A DNA stretch of 64,000 nucleotides from Poa pratensis (Eukaryota > Streptophyta > Magnoliopsida > Poales > Poaceae): the NCBI GenBank assembly GCA_947311845.1, contig CAMZMU010000069.1:12672950-12736949 (forward strand). Reading direction: 5' to 3'. The translations under genes were made by a program, and so were the position numbers. The notes beneath the pieces are model-generated. The model saw only the letters and a program-made list of their open reading frames with translations. It ran no database searches and had not been told where the DNA came from. Every line of letters begins with the position of its first letter. Positions within the stretch are counted from its first letter, which is position 1. Positions 22,765 to 34,074 of this stretch are shown here, one piece after another.

Positions 22765-24442
22765 TGTAATACCCTGAATTTTGAGTAGATTAATTAATTT
22801 GAGTAAATCAAAATTTATTTCAAAATATTTTGTTTTTGCTAGTGTGTATTTGTTTGTGCATGGGTCGAGCTAACCAATAGTATGAGTACCTGGTGCATAA
22901 GCTGGTTCACTGAACCATGTATGACTACACTAGCAACGTAAGCTGTTTGACCTTGAGAGGCTAACGTGGCTTGCTGATAGAGGAGCTTAGAAGATGTGCT
23001 GGCAGCATGTTATTGGCTTGAAGTATATGGACCTGTTGCATGGTGGCCAGACTTTGGCAGGTGACGTTTTGCTTACCTCAAGGATGTCGGCACCCAATTC
23101 CTTATCAGCCAAGGAGAAGTCAAGCGGCACCTGAAGATATTTTGGCCCGGCGACCGACGCTCGTCTCCTATAAGTACCATGCTATAGCTGCTGCTGCTGC
23201 CGTGCTCTCCTACACCCCAACATCGATCCAGTGAAGGATATAGCAGAGTGAGAGCACCTCGAGAGAGGAATGAGAGAGTTAGAGAGCAGGAGAGAGAGGA
23301 TGCGAGGAGACACGCTGAAGATCTACAAGCGTGTACGTACTACAAATAGTTATGCTGCTGCCAAGGATCCGATCGATTGGAGTAGTATTGGCATGGCGTA
23401 TGATCTCACCGAGGCAAGTGGTTACTTTGCTAATCTTTTGATTTTCCTTGCTAGTAGTAGTTTCACTACTCCTAGTTCTATCTTGTTGATTTTATCCTTG
23501 TTGTGGTGCTTGTATTTCTACATGCACTGCTCTCGTTGATCTCCTTGTTGATCATTGTGATATTGGAGAGACATGGTTCTCTCATTCTTGGTTGAATCGG
23601 CATGTATTGCCAGGCTCATGCGGAGGCACGAGCACATGTTTTAGCTGAGCTCACGCGGAGGCGTGATTCCTGATATTTGGCTTGATCTCTTATTGTCTCC
23701 ACAAGATAAATCCTTTTCCGTATTGGTGTCACGACGGCAAACGTATTGTACCGGTCGCAGTTCTGGTATGGGACAGTCTGAGTTCTCCGCGAGGGGCGGC
23801 CCTTGTTCGGGAAAGTGTCGGTGATGGATCCGTAGGAGCGATCGGCACGAGTAGGTCAAGGTGTCCGGTGTCCGAGCGGGTAAAAGGGCTCTGCTCGTTC
23901 TGGAGCCTGTGTGGTTCTGGTTGAGGCTGTTGACGTCGGAGTACCCCTCTTAAGAGTGTAAAAGCGTGGATATTCACCCCTGTGAGTCCCGGGTAGGGAA
24001 CCTTGCTGTCATGTGTGATACCGATACGTGGTCATTCGCCATCCTTAATCCTGTTGTTTCCTCGGTGAATGATTTATTCCTTTAAATACAGTTAATCTAT
24101 ATTACTGTATTTAATCATGTTTTATTCCTCCGTTGTCTAGTAAAGTGCCTGCTTGCTGAGTATGATTTATCATACTCACCATTGCTTCCCTTTGTTTTTA
24201 TCAGAGTGCGCATCGGAAGCCATCGTCATCCGAGGAGTAGGTTGGACCAGTTGGGTGGGACGTGTAGAGAATCTTTTTATTCTTGTAAATGCAATAATCT
24301 TGTAAAGATGATTAAAAGAGCTTCTTGAGATCCATTGTGCTGGTTTAAGCCTGCTTTTCTAAGCCTTGCGCATGTATAGATTTTCGGGTCTATAGACGCG
24401 CGGCGGCTGTCATTCTTTCGGGCCGGGTCTCGGGGCGTGACA
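22765..24442 (+). mobile_element. Solo LTR, 1.68 kb, in kinase exon 2
   Basis: Starts TGTAATACCCTGAATTTTG and ends CTCGGGGCGTGACA, flanked by the 5-bp repeat CCGAC (22760-22764 and 24443-24447). A TATA-like CCTATAAGTACC lies near 23168. No internal coding region or second LTR is present, so unequal recombination between LTRs probably removed the body. Orientation is taken from the TATA-like site. Confidence 0.72.
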
Positions 24443-24666
24443 CCGACGGCAGCCATAGGATTTTGGTTCATGAGTACATGCCACTGGGTTGTCTGGAAGA
24501 TCACCTCCATGGTATATTTTTTTTTTTTGCGAATCGTTCGCTTTGATTTTGTCGTAATTAACCACCGTCCACAGGATCGTTTTTAAAATTTCGATCATCA
24601 GATCCGTCTCCAGACAAAGCACGACTAGATTGGAGCACGCGGATGAACGTAGCCGCCGGTGTGGCC

Positions 24667-24860
24667 GGAGCACTGGAGTACCTCCATGACAAAGGCGTGG
24701 CGTGTCGATGCCTGCGAAGTTCAGACATCCTTCTCGGAGACGGAGACGGGTGTGCGATGCAAAGGAGCACTGGAGTACCTCCATGACAAAGGCGTGGCGT
24801 GTCGATGCCTGCGAAGTTCAGACATCCTTCTCGGAGACGGAGACGGGTGTGCGATGCAAA
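24667..24860 (+). repeat. Perfect 97-bp tandem duplication in kinase exon 3
   Basis: Units 24667-24763 and 24764-24860 appear identical by eye. Each encodes the catalytic-loop region ([20 protein letters not shown]). Because 97 is not a multiple of three the second copy shifts the frame. Identity implies a recent event or an assembly artefact. Confidence 0.9.
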
Positions 24861-25324
24861 GCTGTCTCAGTATGAACTGGCAAAGGCCGGACAGCTTCTT
24901 GGTGTCCTTGGCAATGCCCGGGATTTCGCCAGTACTATTGCCCCCGAGATCGTCATGACCGGGAAGCTGTCCGTGGCGGCAGACGTGTACAGCTTCGGCG
25001 TCGTGCTGCTGGAGATGATCACAGGGCGCACGGCCTGGGCCACCGTGGAGGATCAGAATCTAGTCCCATGGGTAATTATTCACAGATTTTCCGCTTCTTG
25101 TTAATTTGGACATGAATGTTGTGAATGATCAATGTGATGTTTGTTGTTGGCTCAGGCACGGCCATTGTTGGAAAACCGGGCGGGCTCCCGCCGGATGGCA
25201 GACCCGGCGCTACAGGGCCGGTATCCGTTGGTGGATTTGGAGGAGGCACTGGCAGTTGCTTCCATGTGCATCCAGGAAGACCCGGCCATGAAATCAACCA
25301 TCGGCACCGTCGTTACAGCTCCTA

Positions 25325-27798
25325 GAGCATCTCCACTCGCGGCGCCCAAATGGCCTGGGTGCCGTCCGGACTATTTGGCGCATTTGGGCGCCCTCGCTCT
25401 CCACTCGCGGCGCCCAAATCGCCCGGCCCAAAAGTTTTTTTTCCCGAACAAGGTTTTGCAAATTTGAATGTGCCGCTAAGCTTTTGCGAATTCGAATTAC
25501 AGACGGGCTGTTTTAGCCACAAATAAAGAATCCTGTGCCACCAAAATACACTACGCCAAAATATGTCGTTGCCCGGCGTCTGCTTGTCGCCGCCGCCGTC
25601 GTCGTCGACGATCTAGATGTTGTCACCGGGCTGGGGCACGTAGCCATAGCCGGGCTGGGTCATGTCGGGGTCATCGTCGACCTGACCGTCCGCGCCGTGG
25701 CCGGTCTCGGCGTCGTTCTCGGGCGGAACGAGCCCAAGCTCTAGCAGGATCGCGGCACGATACATGTTGTGCGCCGCCCTCGCCAGCGGGTCCAAGTTGG
25801 AGACGTCGGCCGTCAAGATCATGAAGTCCTGACTCCTCTTCTTGACGGCGGCTTTCTTCTGCTCGAGGTCGATCTTGACGTCGGCCTTCTGCATCAAGGT
25901 CGCCCACCTTGCGTTGTTCTCCTCGCGCCTCAAGCTCGAGTTGGAGCAAACATCGGCGAGGACCTTGTCGATGGATGACTGCACTTTGTCCGTCTTTGCC
26001 GCCGCTGCCAAAGCCGCTTTCGCCTTCTTGTTCCCGATTGGCCGCCCCTCCGAGTTTTGGGGATCGGCGTTGAGGTCGGCGCGGCCGTTCTTGTTCAAAC
26101 TCCGCCGGTGCGCCTTCCATTTCTCACAATTTTGGAGAAGCTTGTAGCAATGCATCAACTTGAAGTCTTTCTCCTTGTTGATGGATTTGTACAACACAAG
26201 GGCGTCCATGACCTACAACAAAGCAAGCCGAAGACGATCACAATTGTACTTAAGCAACAAAACAACAAGGGGATCGCAAGCCAGCGGTCACCTGATCCGC
26301 CGGGCCCTTCCGCTCTCCTTCCGGTCGACGATGTTCTCATGGCAGCCGTGGAACTTGTTGACGAGGCGTTGGACGATGCGCCACCTATGCTCGATGGCGC
26401 CTTGACCGCGCACCATGCATGCTCACCTTGTAGAAGTCCATGGTGAACCAGCGCTCGTCGAACTCGTCCTTGATCCGGGACCAGTAGGCGGTGCTCGACT
26501 GGTTTGTGCCGGTGATCTCACCGATAGTAATGGCCTTCCATGATTCGACCATGCACTCGTCTTCCTTGGTCGTCCAGATTATGACGCGGCTGCCCTTCTT
26601 CTTCTTCGCCGCCTGCTCGCCGACCACAGCGTCGGTCACCACCCCCTCCTCCTCGACCTCGTCGTCGTCCTCGTAGTACTCCTTATCCTCGTCGAACCCG
26701 TCGTCGTCATCCTCCGCCCGAGCGTTGTCGTTGATGATGTCGTCCATGATTTGGGCGGTCTCCTACACACAAGGAGCAAGGCCGGTAGCCACGACTCGCC
26801 TATGCACACGTCTATTGTACATGCCATGGCTACAAAACGCGGGTTCATACTTGCATGAGCTCCGGGGCGTCGGGAGTCATTCCGTCGATCACATGGGAGG
26901 CGCCCACGTCGAATGAAAGGCTCCGACCAGCGGCCGTTTGGACGGCGGGATCTCTCCGCATCGCCGGCAAATTCAGATCGACGGGTGGTTTAGATCCAGG
27001 CCACAAGAAGGGAAGATGACGTTCGGGTCGAAGCCGCCGTGATGCTGGTTGTCGCCGTACTCGGGGGAGAACCCGGTGCGAGGCGTGGTGGCGGCGCTGT
27101 CGGCGAAGAAGGAGGAATTTGACGGCGAGCCGCCGACCTTGCATCGTAGAGTGGCGTTGCTCTCTTGGCTTCCTCCCAAGGCGAATGTTTGGTTCAAGGC
27201 GGCGACGGTCTTGTTCATGGCGGCGATCTTCCTTGCCGTCAATGGCGCCGCCATGCCGAGCCGTTTCCTCTCATTCTGCTTCACACGGAGCCCGGCACGG
27301 CTCTGCGTGTCCAATCGGCGCCGGAGTACGTCGAGGTCCCAATCCTCCTGCCTCATCGCCTCCGGCTTCTCCCTGGACGGGGGGGCCTTGCGCTTGATGC
27401 CCAGCGTCTTCCCCGCCACCTTCGTCCCCGCCGCCTTCGTCTTTGCTGCCTTCCCCTTGGATGCCGGCGCGGCGCGAGGGTTTTTATTTTGGCGGGAGAG
27501 ATGGCGGGGGAAATGCGATTTTTGTGGACGAATTGGGGGAAGCCGGCACTTATTGCGATCGCTGTCTCACTGCCAGGCGTGGCCCGCGCGTCGGAGGCCG
27601 ACGTGGCGTCGCGTTTCCTTCCGTCCGGGGCCGCCCAAGCCTCCCCAAGTTGAGGGCGTGGGCTGGGCGTGCCGGACACAAAACTGGGCCGCGCCGGACC
27701 TAATTCGCGTTTGGGCGCCGCGAGTGGGGGCGATTTTGTGTCTGGCACGCCCCAAAGGCGTTTGGGCGGCCGTTTGGGCGCCGCGAGTGGAGATGCTC
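25325..27798 (-). mobile_element. Harbinger-like DNA transposon, complete copy 2, in kinase exon 4
   Basis: Terminal inverted repeats begin GAGCATCTCCACTCGCGGCG at both ends. The target site is CTA on the left (25322-25324) and TTA on the right (27799-27801), a TTA duplication with one substitution. Removing the element and one target copy joins the kinase frame as VVTA-LTRLAYE. The 2474-bp element has one minus-strand gene (25613-27470) and no visible DDE transposase, so it is non-autonomous. Subterminal zones repeat the GGCGCCCAAA block twice on the left and on the right. Confidence 0.85.
25613..27470 (-). pseudogene. SANT/Myb-like NAM-associated protein, element copy 2
   Basis: Exons on the minus strand: about 27470-26851 (KTLGIKRKAPPSREKPEAMR, then ALGGSQESNATLRCKVGGSP), 26762-about 26405 (MDDIINDNARAEDD, VIIWTTKEDECMVESWKA), and 26212-25613 (MDALVLYKSINKEKD, WKAHRRSLNKNGRADLNADP, RRSQDF-type basic helix, end QPGDNI). 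The third exon is intact for 199 codons. Exon 2 is broken near 26410 by a 4-bp CATG duplication, and exon 1 changes frame near 27000. Probable role: DNA-binding accessory protein of the transposon. Confidence 0.65.
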
Positions 27799-28554
27799 TT
27801 ACTCGCCTCGCCTACGAGCTACGATCGACCGAGCTGAAGAACTGTCCACATAGACTGACAGCCACCTATCACGGTGATGAAGAAGAAAATATCAGACAAG
27901 CGGCCATTCGAAGGGAGAAGGTATAAGGAAATGGAAAAAGGTAAAAGATAAATTCGAAAGGATATATAAATAAACAATAGGAGATGATGCAACAAATTCT
28001 GAACCAAAAAGATACTGGGAGACAAATAAGAATTCATTGAATGAGAATGATGATGAGGCAGAGAATGAAGATTCAGAGGTTGGAGATGAGAAGCAGGTTG
28101 ATTTCTTTAAAGAACTAGTTGACATGTACGCGCACGCACGTCTTCACAATTAAAATTTACAAGCAGGACGTCTTCACAATTAAACGGGACAATTTACGCC
28201 TGAGAAAAAAGGGACAATATATAATTAGGAAAAGCCATACCTAGCTAGATTACTTCTTTCGATGCAAGTCTATACCTCTTATAAAGCAAAACCACACTAA
28301 GTACATTTATTATTTTTCTATATCAACATGCAAACTATCCACATCATCCATGTTATTAGCCAATCAATTGTCCATGTCATTTCCACTAATACTTATTAAT
28401 GTACACATCATATATTCCTCCAACCATCTAATAATTCACATTAACAATATATAATACACACGGCAATTCATGTCTATGAAAATTTAGTATGTCGACTATG
28501 ACCAATTGATTTTCGTATATTATTTAATATGTCATACCTTTTATACCATTTTAT

Positions 28555-31246
28555 TTGGACGAATTTGAAGAGCAAAGAAGGCTGCACCATTCTGAATGGA
28601 ATTTTCGCAATATAGTGAAGGACCGGCTGCAGCATCTTCTCAGTTGTAAGAGAGATTATTGGAAAAAGAGGTGTACTGCCACGTGGGCAAAACTGGGGAA
28701 TGAGAACACTTCGTTCTTCCATTCGATGGCGACTATTCGCTACAGAAAAAACACAATTGCCTCCTTGACTAGAGAGGACGGGTCAGTTGCGGTCGAGCAT
28801 CATGAAAAAGCAAGCATCTTATGGCAAACATATAAGAACCGTCTTGGGGTGTCCAGTAGTATCGACCAAACCTTTGATTTCTCGATGTATATTCAGCCGT
28901 CCATTGATCTCGAGGATATGTCTGCGCCTTTTTCATTTGAGGAGATTGACAGAGTTACTTTTTTTTTTGCGAGTCAAAAAAAAAGTTACTTTGGCGCTGC
29001 CATCTCACAAAGCTCCAGGACCAGATGGCTTTACAGGTTTATTCATTAAAACTTGCTGGCCGGTTATACGTTTTGACTTTTATAGATTATGCCAAGAATT
29101 TTGGGAAGGGAAAGTTAACTTGCAGAGCATAAATGATGCTTTTATCACCTTAATCCCCAAAGTCCACTCACCTGAAGGACCCAATGATTTCTGGCCGATC
29201 TCTTTGCTCAATATCAGTCTGAAGATTCTCACAAAACTGCTTGCTAACAGACTTCAGTCCAAGATTTTACAGCTAGTTCATGTTAATCAGTACGGGTTCC
29301 TCAAAAGCAGAACAATCCAAGATTGTATTGCCTGGTCGTATGAATATAGTCACCAATGCAAGCAAGCACACAAAGAGGTGGTGGTTTTGAAACTAGATTT
29401 CGCTAAAGCCTTCGACACAATTGAGCACCAAGCTGTTTTGAACATTTTGAAATGCTGGGGTTTCGATAACAGATGGCTGGGCTGGGTCAAGAATATATTC
29501 TCAACTGGTTTTTTATCGATACTTCTTAATGGAGTGCCGGGAAAGAAATTTCCGTGCAGGAGGGGAGTTCGACAAGGAGATCCTTTCTCCCCAATTTTAT
29601 TTGTGGCCGGTGTAGACCTCCTCCAGACTATGGTGAACCAGTTGATGATCAGTGGCAATTTAACCCCTCCTCTACCCATACCAGACTCAGACTACCCGAT
29701 TGTACAGTATGCGGATGATACGCTACTGATCGTGGAAGCGTGCCCAAAACAACTTCTGGTTCTAAAAGATATGCTACAAAATTTCTCGGCCGCCATGGGT
29801 CTAAAGGTGAATTACGCCAAATCCTGCCTGATGCCTATTAACATAGATGACCAGCGTCTGCTCTCTTTGGTAAACACTTTTGGCTGTGCTACTGGTGTAA
29901 TGACATTTACGTACCTTGGCCTCCCTCTTGGAACTACAAGGCCCACGGTCCAAGATCTCAACCCCATTGTTGATCAGATAGAACGGAGATTGAATGCGAG
30001 TGCTCGCTTTCTTGATTATGGTGGTCGCCTGCAACTTGTCACCTCAGTTTTATCCTCACTTCCCAGTCACTATCTCTCCTCTCTAAAAATTCATAAAACA
30101 GTTATCAAGGTTGCTGATAGGTCCAGACGACATTGTCTTTGGGCGAAGGATGAAGACTCTTCCTCGGTTAATTCTTTAGCTGCGTGGCAGCTGGTATGCA
30201 GGCCGAAAAAATATGGTGGACTCGGCATTCTGAACTTTGAAATTCAGAACAAAGCGTTACACCTGAAACAGCTGCATAAGTTCTACTGCCGTGCCGAGGC
30301 ACCTTGGGTAAATCTAGTATGGTCGCTTTATGATCAAAACCAAGCCCCGCATGCGCAATCTCGTCGCGGATCCTTTTGGTGGAGAGACGTGTTTAGCCTG
30401 ATTGACACATACAGAAGTATCACCTCTTGTGAGATTAAGAGCGGCTCCTCGGTATTGCTATGGAAAGATTTCTGGCACAATAGTGAAGCCCTCTATACCA
30501 AGTTCCCTAGACTGTTCTCTTATGCAATAAATGAGGATGTTTCGGTTGCAAAGTTTGTTAATGAAACAGAGGTTTACTCAGCATTTGCGCTGCCGCTGTC
30601 AGTCCAAGCGAACGAGGAACTGGTACATGTTCAGAATATAACCCAGAATTTAAATCTACTCCCACAATGCACCGATGTCAGAATATTTTCTTGGGGAGGT
30701 ACAGTCTTTACCTCCGCAAAGTATTACAACTTCATTTTTGGAGCCCTTCCAGTTGATCAAGCGCTGCAGGCAGTGTGGAAATCTAAATGTCTACCAAAAC
30801 TCAGAGTTTTCCTTTGGTTGTTGTTTATGGATCGTCTAAACACAAAAGATTTTATGCATAGAAAGCACTAGAAGGTGGAGGGGGGTCCGAACTGTATTCT
30901 CTGTGATCACCAAGAAATTGAGACGAGGGATCATCTGTTCTTCTCCTGCTGTTTTGCCCGGTTGTGTTGGGAGAAAATCAATGTCCAATGGGACATGTCT
31001 CTTCAGATTTCACAGCGTCTACTTCGAGCTAAGCATAACTTCCGAGGCCCTTGCTTCCTAGAAATTATGGCGTGTGCTGCATGGAATATATGGAAAGAGA
31101 GGAATGACTTCATATTCAGACAGCAGCCACCATCAGTGGCACGCTGGAGTATCAGGTTTCAGCACGATTTATCTCTTCATCAATATAGGGTGAAGAATTC
31201 TTTAGTTCAGCCCCTCCTTGCCTGGATAGTTGCAAACTTCACTTAG
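28555..31246 (+). pseudogene. LINE ORF2: reverse transcriptase and zf-RVT, disrupted
   Basis: Plant L1-type ORF2 lacking the endonuclease. Visible blocks are KAPGPDGFTGLFIK, LLNISLKILTKLLANRLQ, LKLDFAKAFDTIEH, GVRQGDPFSPILF and the catalytic YADD (29708-29719), then YLGLPLG, FWWRDVF and the zinc-finger region CILCDHQEIETRDHLFFSC. The protein copies element RNA into DNA at a nicked target. Two lesions separate the parts: a 31-bp insertion with repeat at 28953-28992 that shifts the frame just before the KAPGPDGF block, and an in-frame TAG at 30869-30871 where W is expected. Both are small, so this copy was nearly intact when it inserted. Confidence 0.88.
28962..28983 (-). mobile_element. 22-bp micro-insertion with 9-bp target duplication
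   Basis: AGTTACTTT occurs at 28953-28961 and 28984-28992. Between them is T8 then GCGAGTC and A7; on the minus strand it ends GACTCGC plus A8, the same kind of tail as the retroposon at 6633-7317 (CCCTCGC plus A). Removing 31 bp restores the reverse-transcriptase frame. Confidence 0.65.
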
Positions 31247-31383
31247 CTGCTCATGCCTTTTTCTATGATTTGGGCTCGCTTCTACCCACCTTGAGCATGT
31301 AAACTTTATTTTATTTTTGTATAGGGGGTCACGATTTTAGTGACTGCCCGGTGATGATTTATCAATAGAAAACAGAAAATCTA

Positions 31384-31409
31384 TACCGTAGGGGTTTTCC
31401 CCTACGGTA
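31384..31409 (+). other. Perfect 11-bp stem, TTTT loop, next to the LINE poly-A
   Basis: TACCGTAGGGG (31384-31394), TTTT, CCCCTACGGTA (31399-31409). It lies about 8 bp before the A run. LINE 3' hairpins are known binding sites for their reverse transcriptase, which is the likely role. Confidence 0.75.
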
Positions 31410-31462
31410 ATGCCCTTAAAAAAAAAAGTGATACCCGCTGCAACGCGTGGGGTATCTTCTAG

Positions 31463-33879
31463 TAAATATTAACACAGATACCTATCAATGTGGTACCATA
31501 ACGCATCATCTACAGGAAAGTCATGACAGTACGCATTAAGTGTGCACGAAGCTAATGTCTGATTGTTGGGACTCAACCACACTCCGTAATTGATCAAAAA
31601 GTTCAAACAAATAAAAGACAGAAGTGCGTGAATAACAGAACAAGATTCATATAGAAAAACATGATATGAAAAGCAACGCGGATTTCCTAACAAGCGTGAT
31701 AGTTAAGCATGCCCTTAAGACCGTCCGATGTGGTGCAAAGATTCACGCTGCCGTTTATGTCCGTTCTGTACACAAAAAATAGCAACCGTTCCGTTCATTT
31801 TAACGAAAAAAGTACAAAAAACGTTTCACCGGCCTTCGAAAAAAAAAGCCTTTGTCGTGTTGTGCGTTGCTACGGGTAAACCGTAACAAATAGTATGCTC
31901 TATCATCAGTGTAGTTGAACTTCTTGCCACTGCCCGAGAAAACCTTGGCAAGTGATTAGTTATTCCGTTTATTGCAAAGAAATGTCACTCCGTCGGACCT
32001 TAGCGATCAGCGGAACGTGGTAAAACACACCACCGAATTTTTTCTGAGCTGGAGGCTCCGTTTTAGTCAAATTCAAATTTAGTTTAATTTTATAAAGTTT
32101 GATAAAGTTGGAAGAAACTTAGCTTTGATATTTTCGGAAGAAATAATTAATATCCGAAGGTACCAACATTTTACTTGAACCGAAATTCAAATCTTGAGAG
32201 AAATTGCATGTGTTACCAAATCTACATGATCAGTACGGCCTTGATCTGCATGGTCGACATCCCACAGTGCAACCACTCTATGTCTCTATCGTATATCTGC
32301 AGATCAGTTTGCTGTTTTCTACGTGAGAAAATTCCACGACCGCATGAACCATCTCTCTGCTTTGGGCATGTCGTGTGCTACCAAAGTGCGATTACACGGC
32401 GGTGGCCGACAAGCATGCGTATAGTTTGACCTGCACAAGATCCTTGGTCACTGATCTATCGTCAAAATTTTGGGAAAGGCAGCCATGTAATCGAGGACGG
32501 CCGCCGAGACATCGTTACATTGGCGGAGTGGCGCCGGCCTGGTGGCGTACTCAAGTGCCACGCGATGTTGGGATGCGCACCAGCACAGGAGTGGCCTCGC
32601 CGCGCCGGCGGACCGACCTGGTTTTCGCCTTGGATTGTGAGGGACGGAGAGGCCGGCAAGAGAAGGGCTCCGGTGGCCCGCTCCTTTCCACACAAAAAAG
32701 TGGTCCCGTACTGCCGTACCATCCCCGACCATGGCATGCCCGCCCGCATCCTCGCTCCGGATCTCACCGGCGCGCCGCTACTCCGAGATCCTCCAGGCGC
32801 GGGGCCTGACCGGCCAATCGGATTTGAGGAAGAGGCCCGTGCCCGCAATCCCTTCCACTGCTTGGCCTTCCGTCAGTTCTTGGACGACGACCGTGGCCAC
32901 CATGGGACGCACACGCCGACGCGAGGCGACTCTGTTGAGATGTTTATTTGAATGGTGGTAAATCCTTGTAATTACCATCAAAACAAAAATGTGTGTTGAG
33001 TTGTCAAACATTGGAATGATCTGCAACGTTGATCAAATATCGAATGGATCAAATTTAGTTGTATCCCGAACATGTTTGCTCTTTTAATAGTAAGTATAGG
33101 TTAAGTCGCTCAAGATTGATTTGGATGGGCCTCGTGCGGAAATCCATATTGGGTCATGGGTGTAGATGCACCTATTACTCAAAAAACAATTTTTAAAATG
33201 TAAAAAAATTCAAAATAAAAATTTCGAATATAATTTAAGACATTTAATGTTAACAAAAAAGTTTCGCGAAGAAAATATATTTTTGTGGCCTGTGAAAAAA
33301 AAACAAATCTAGACTCTCCAAAATGATTTTGTACGCGTCATTTTTTGTCTTTTTTACACATGTCACAAAAAATGTCTTTTCTCCGCGAAATTTTTTGTGC
33401 TAGCACAAATGTCCGGGCCTCGCGTAGGTTTTGTATTGCTTAGAGCCTGCATAGTCTTTGCTTTGAGCCTGTACAGTCCCGGACGAGGATGCCATTTTGC
33501 GGATTTGTTGAAGGCAGGTTGGTGGGCCTAAGATGACAAGTTATATCGTGGTATTGATTGTCATTTAAATTCTAAAAGTACAGATTTCATTTATATTTTG
33601 TTATGCTATAGCAAAAAATTAATCCGTGTCATGAATTCTGATCAAATATAATAGAAATTTGTAAAAATCGCTTTGTAGCTTTGTAGGTAATGAATGTTAT
33701 CCTGCGATTTGTAAGAAACCAAAAAACAATGTCAGCTGATGAGTAAACCGAGAGTCCGAGACGACTGTCGGCACGGCAAGCTCACCCCTACCCAACACTT
33801 CCTGTGTAACCACACGTCCTACAGGTCGCACACAAATCGCAAGAACTCAGACATAAAACGGACAAAAAAAAGTTCGAAG
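31463..33879. other. Intergenic, no gene supported
   Basis: AT-rich apart from a GC-rich block (about 32460-32960). That block has open frames on both strands (for example MACPPASSLRISPARRYSEI from 32731) without a domain I recognise; it may be a decayed first exon. An inverted repeat lies at 33252-33400. Confidence 0.4.
33252..33400. repeat. Imperfect inverted repeat, MITE-like
   Basis: AACAAAAAAGTTTCGCGAAG near 33252 pairs with CTCCGCGAAATTTTTTGTG near 33381. The AT-rich flanks repeat CAAAAAA motifs. No target duplication was identified. Confidence 0.35.
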
Positions 33880-34074
33880 TTACATCTCCAGGTACCACAT
33901 GTCTCCAGAATCTGGAGATACAATTTCAAAATTTCTCACAACGTCAACTGTACAATGCTTTTGATCTGGACGACCAGCATTTTCTCCATTGTATTGTGGA
34001 AGTGTATGTACGTAACTACATTTAGGGCAGCTCCATGGAACACCATTTACAGTAGAATCAGATTGCAATCTCAA

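Larger units (their letters stand above)
21849..28156 (+). pseudogene. PBL-like: RLCK-VII (PBL-like) kinase pseudogene split by three transposons
   Basis: Exons: about 21849-22014 plus 22503-22567; 22665-22764 plus 24448-24511; 24602-25071; 25156-25324 plus 27802-28156. Recognisable blocks are FPCLG near the start, [90 protein letters not shown] and GRYPLVDLEEALAVASMCIQ, then an acidic tail (NENDDEAENEDSEVG). Family members are membrane-linked cytoplasmic kinases that relay immune-receptor signals. Damage: the first ATG is one base out of frame, three mobile elements lie in coding exons, about 20 residues around the alpha-C helix are lost near 22750, a 97-bp tandem duplication shifts the frame, and the tail has further stops. 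The catalytic HRD reads CRC and DFG reads QYE, so catalysis may have been lost before the insertions. Confidence 0.87.
28539..31427 (+). mobile_element. 5'-truncated LINE, 2.9 kb, inside the Helitron
   Basis: Starts after GTCATACC (28531-28538), ends in A10, and is followed by GTGATACC (31428-31435), an 8-bp target duplication with one mismatch. It contains the downstream part of ORF2 (reverse transcriptase and C-terminal zinc finger) but no endonuclease, so it arrived truncated. The target includes the Helitron terminal hairpin. Confidence 0.72.
28269..31462 (+). mobile_element. Non-autonomous Helitron carrying a LINE
   Basis: The right end has the classic Helitron layout: a hairpin formed by GATACCCGC and GCGTGGGGTATC, then TT and the terminus CTAG before a T (31463). 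The left end TCTATACCTCTTATAAAG has the usual TC start of grass Helitrons; the preceding base is G rather than the expected A, so the left limit is less sure. Without the LINE the Helitron is only about 300 bp. It encodes no RepHel. Confidence 0.72.

Noticed and set aside
24512..24545. T-run plus GCGAATCG in the kinase intron as another micro-retroposon
   Set aside because: The tail looks right but no flanking repeat is visible.
32375..32961. Overlapping GC-rich frames on both strands as a possible gene
   Set aside because: No recognisable domain, splice-supported extension or promoter; kept only as an unassigned block.
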